Source: Bacteroidota bacterium (GTDB lineage: Bacteria; Bacteroidota; Bacteroidia; Flavobacteriales; Weeksellaceae). Taken from it: DNA of 7,886 nt. A model generated the notes under the pieces. The model was not told where the DNA came from. It saw nothing but the letters and a program-made list of their open reading frames with translations, and did no database searches. Where the stretch lies: positions 1 to 7,886 of the forward strand of contig JAEWOM010000132.1 of NCBI GenBank assembly GCA_023399675.1. Reading direction: 5' to 3'. Below are positions 5,499-7,886 of this stretch, one piece after another (the first letter of the stretch is position 1; each line of letters begins with the position of its first letter). The position numbers and the translations under genes are program-made.

Positions 5499-7391
5499 CT
5501 ATTTCTTCACAATCTTGAAGACATGCTGATCGAGTTTCAGAACATACATACCATCTGCGAGTGCAGAAACATCAATTGAATTACTGCTCTTAAACGGATT
5601 CTTCAGATCCAGCAACATTCTGCCGGACATATCGATAAGTGCCGCCGATTTTATTTTCTGCAGATTGCTGCCCGAAACATACACCAAACCATCCTTTACA
5701 GGATTCGGATACACCTTTAAATCATCAGAAACAGCATATTCCTGCGTATTTAAAACGAGGTCTTCACCAAGGCCAACTGTATAATTAATCGGATGCTGCG
5801 TCCACTCGGACATGGTGAAATTTACATTCGGATCGGTAACATTGGTATTTCTGTACAGCGACATGTTGTTCAAAGAATTGGAAGTGTCTTTAAAACCAAC
5901 TGCATCCACTGTTGTATAGGCCAGATCGTAATTATTGGTTGAAGCTGTTTTCAGATATTTAGTCACGTGCGCAAGTTCAATATAATGGCTTCCTGAAAAC
6001 GTCAGCGGCGGTGCACTGGTAACTGCATCTGCAGCGTTCACTACATAAGACGTAAACGAGGCATTCGGATTGATGATTACTTTACTTTCGCCGGGCTCAA
6101 TCGTTCCCTCAAGCATAAAGCTGTCGGAAAAATAATATGTTGAACCGCTTCCGGGAAACTGAATTGAAAGATGATAGTTGTTCAGCCTTACGGGATGACC
6201 GGTTTTATTGGTAATTTCAATGGCATTATTAAAAATACCGTTGGTGCTGCTCGTTGTACCTTCGATATATTTCGTAATCATGAGATCACGAGCAAACTCG
6301 TCTGAAGCCAGCGTTGTAGCCGATACCACATTACTGTCCGGTGACAGCAGATTGCCGGCATCATAGGCTTTTACCGAAATATTCCGAGTGCTGGACGGTG
6401 CAAGACGGTCCAGGTAATAGGTATTCGTTTTGGTATATCCTGAAAGTACGCCGTCAACATATATTTTATATCCTAAAACATCAGCATCAGGGCTTGGCTG
6501 CCAGATCAGTTTCACATAAGATTCGCCGGTTTCTGTTACGGCAAGAGCAGTCGGCGCCTGCGGTGCAACCGTATCTGCAGCAGTTCCCCAAATTGCGGAA
6601 ACCCAGGCAGGATTATCCACAAATGGATTTCTGATTTTCTGGATAGTATAGACCGCATTGTTCCTGTCGACTTCCTTCTGCGATACAGGATCGAGGTTAT
6701 GCCAGTCCAGCAGCATCGTAATGTACCAGTTTTCGTAACCTTTTTCTTCCGTACCGTCCAGCGGAGAAACGGTGAGCATATGGTTAAACATATTGAGCGA
6801 TCCCTCATATCTCGTTACAAAATATAAAAGATATCGCGCCACATCTCCTTTAAATTCGTCTATCGGTTCGTAAACAAGATTGGAATATCCGGGAGTGGTG
6901 CTGTTACCGAGTTTACTCCCGTTGGAAAAGATGGTATTGTTTCCGTTATTTCTCGCATACGGATAATTGCTTCTTCGCTGATTGATCCACGCATCGGTAG
7001 GAATGAGATAATGCAGATCCGAATACATCGGGTAAGTTCCGTAATACATGCTTTGAGGCATCCCATGTTCGCGGTTAAAACCCAGACCTTCTGCTGAAGC
7101 ACTGCCAATGAGTTGGCTGAAAGTGTATTCTGTTTCGGGTCCGTTAGGATTTTCAGAATAAATATCGAGGACGCTTCCGTTATTTTCATAATAATTGTCA
7201 GCATCGGTCTGCTGGTAGAATCCCGCAATTGCACTGTAGTGATAAGAATAGATCTTCTGAGAAATAATCTCATGAAGTTTGGTCTTCAATGCGAATCCTG
7301 ACAGTCCCGCTGTACCGTTATAATAACCTGCGGGAACCTGTGAGAATGCGAAAAAAGGCAGTAATAATGCCGGAAGTAAAATTTTTCTCAT
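5499..7391 (-). CDS. Secreted endonuclease I family nuclease with FN3, lamin-tail-like and T9SS sorting domains
   Basis: 630 residues from ATG 7391; an in-frame TTG 21 nt upstream is rejected because it would put charged residues ahead of the signal peptide and lies in the promoter match. Signal peptide at 1-18 (MRKILLPALLLPFFAFS). The endonuclease I domain spans about 20-270: NREHGMPQS (106-114, catalytic Glu108-His109), YSDLHYLIPTDAWINQRRSN (123-142) and IRNPFVDNP (253-261), as in EndA/Vvn-type ββα-metal nucleases. An FN3-like domain is at about 277-360. A lamin-tail-like domain is at about 368-545 (DLMITKYIEG…AIEITNKTG…SHYIELAH). The C-terminal T9SS type A sorting domain, about 557-630, begins KVYPNPVKDG and ends FKIVKK. 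It probably acts outside or on the cell surface on DNA or RNA, perhaps for nutrient scavenging. It is far longer than EndA (about 235) because of the added domains. It is monocistronic, or reads into satD. Confidence 0.92.
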   Translation of the reverse strand: MRKILLPALLLPFFAFSQVPAGYYNGTAGLSGFALKTKLHEIISQKIYSYHYSAIAGFYQQTDADNYYENNGSVLDIYSENPNGPETEYTFSQLIGSASAEGLGFNREHGMPQSMYYGTYPMYSDLHYLIPTDAWINQRRSNYPYARNNGNNTIFSNGSKLGNSTTPGYSNLVYEPIDEFKGDVARYLLYFVTRYEGSLNMFNHMLTVSPLDGTEEKGYENWYITMLLDWHNLDPVSQKEVDRNNAVYTIQKIRNPFVDNPAWVSAIWGTAADTVAPQAPTALAVTETGESYVKLIWQPSPDADVLGYKIYVDGVLSGYTKTNTYYLDRLAPSSTRNISVKAYDAGNLLSPDSNVVSATTLASDEFARDLMITKYIEGTTSSTNGIFNNAIEITNKTGHPVRLNNYHLSIQFPGSGSTYYFSDSFMLEGTIEPGESKVIINPNASFTSYVVNAADAVTSAPPLTFSGSHYIELAHVTKYLKTASTNNYDLAYTTVDAVGFKDTSNSLNNMSLYRNTNVTDPNVNFTMSEWTQHPINYTVGLGEDLVLNTQEYAVSDDLKVYPNPVKDGLVYVSGSNLQKIKSAALIDMSGRMLLDLKNPFKSSNSIDVSALADGMYVLKLDQHVFKIVKK

Positions 7392-7409
7392 AAAAAGCTT
7401 TTTCGGTTG

Positions 7410-7417
7410 CAAAATTA
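7410..7417 (-). promoter_or_regulatory. Putative endonuclease promoter -7 element
   Basis: The minus strand reads TAATTTTG, an exact TAnnTTTG match, 18 nt before the ATG at 7391. This leaves a short leader of roughly 10-15 nt. A -33 TTG is not clear. Two copies of ATAAAATTT 11 bp apart (7447-7455 and 7458-7466) lie upstream and could act as an A/T-rich upstream element. Confidence 0.45.
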
Positions 7418-7547
7418 ACCATTTTAAGGCGCTGAAACAGAAGGAGATAAAATTTTAATAAAATTTAAGATTATAAATAAAACAAATGCAGCATAATGCG
7501 CAAGATTTCAGAAAGATGAAAAGCCAAACATATAATCTTAAAATAAC

Positions 7548-7555
7548 TATCTTTG
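7548..7555 (+). promoter_or_regulatory. Putative acyl-CoA dehydrogenase promoter -7 element
   Basis: TATCTTTG matches TAnnTTTG exactly and ends 15 nt before the ATG at 7571, so the leader would be about 8-10 nt. No TTG is seen 17-23 nt upstream. It is divergent from the endonuclease promoter within a 179-bp intergenic region (7392-7570). Confidence 0.45.
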
Positions 7556-7570
7556 AAGCAAACAAAAATT

Positions 7571-7886
7571 ATGAGTGCAGAAGTACAAGATATCCTGCAG
7601 ATGATTGCAGATACAGCCTAAGATTTTGCTGAAAAAAACATCCGTCCCAACATCATGGAATGGTATGAAAGCCAGACGTTTCCTGTTGAACTCTTTCACC
7701 AACTTGGCGAGATGGGCTTCATGGGAATTGTAATTCCTGAAGAATACGGTGGTTCAGGACTGGGTTATCAGGAATATGTGACGATTCTCGATGAAATTTC
7801 GCAGGTGGATCCATCGATCGGACTTTCCGTTGCAGCACATAATTCACTTTGTACCAACCATATTTATGAATTTGGAAATGAAGAAC
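7571..7886 (+). pseudogene. Acyl-CoA dehydrogenase, 3'-truncated by the window, with in-frame TAA at codon 17
   Basis: From ATG 7571 the translation is MSAEVQDILQMIADTA, then TAA (7619-7621), then in the same frame [20 protein letters not shown] and on to the window edge. After the stop come the N-terminal helical-domain hallmarks of acyl-CoA dehydrogenases: [48 protein letters not shown]. These FAD enzymes make the first oxidation of an acyl-CoA thioester, in fatty-acid or branched amino-acid catabolism; the substrate class cannot be told from this part. The frame is intact on both sides, so one substitution (from CAA, AAA or GAA) explains the stop. It may be a true nonsense mutation, a sequencing error, or bypassed by restart at the in-frame ATG at 7655, which would drop the first 28 codons. 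The family assignment is firm; the pseudogene status is not. Confidence 0.75.

Noticed and set aside
6860..7273. 137-codon minus-strand frame inside the endonuclease gene
   Set aside because: It is an alternative frame of the endonuclease catalytic domain, and the endonuclease motifs are in the other frame.
7392..7412. Endonuclease start at TTG 7412
   Set aside because: It adds MQPKKLF before a complete signal peptide and begins inside the -7 promoter match. ATG 7391 is better.

Overview
The window looks like chromosomal DNA of a flavobacterium of the Bacteroidetes, probably near Chryseobacterium/Weeksellaceae. The evidence is a secreted protein ending in a type IX secretion (T9SS) sorting tail, a flavobacterial outer-membrane beta-barrel protein, several exact matches to the Bacteroidetes -7 promoter element TAnnTTTG, starts preceded by A-rich sequence without a clear Shine-Dalgarno, and AT-rich intergenic DNA. 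The species assignment is inference.

Layout. On the + strand lie the 3' two thirds of aroB (1-710, cut by the window edge), a 374-bp AT-rich noncoding stretch with clustered palindromes and a hairpin, and a small outer-membrane beta-barrel gene (1085-1708). A strong bidirectional terminator (1733-1772) separates this from a minus-strand block. Read in its own direction, that block is: a secreted endonuclease I family protein with FN3, lamin-tail-like and T9SS domains (7391-5499), a SatD family protein (5365-4760), a DUF3307 membrane protein (4758-4057), purC (4021-3299) and purF (3282-1792). At the right edge, divergent from the endonuclease, is the start of an acyl-CoA dehydrogenase gene (7571 onward). 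It carries an in-frame TAA at codon 17 and runs off the window.

How the genes work together. purC and purF are two steps of de novo purine synthesis, 16 nt apart. satD and DUF3307 are separated by one base and are almost certainly translated together. Only 35 nt without a recognisable promoter separate DUF3307 from purC, so satD-DUF3307-purC-purF may be one transcription unit.

The most unusual item is the satD leader. It holds four palindromes of the form TATAAG-N8-CTTATA with centres exactly 29 bp apart (5374-5480), and the last one overlaps the best satD promoter match. SatD has a C-terminal helix-turn-helix and an N-terminal domain with GDI, GDEF and RxxIGIG motifs like those of class III cyclase/GGDEF palm domains. 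A self-regulated sensor plus membrane-protein module is therefore the best candidate here for an uncharacterised system.
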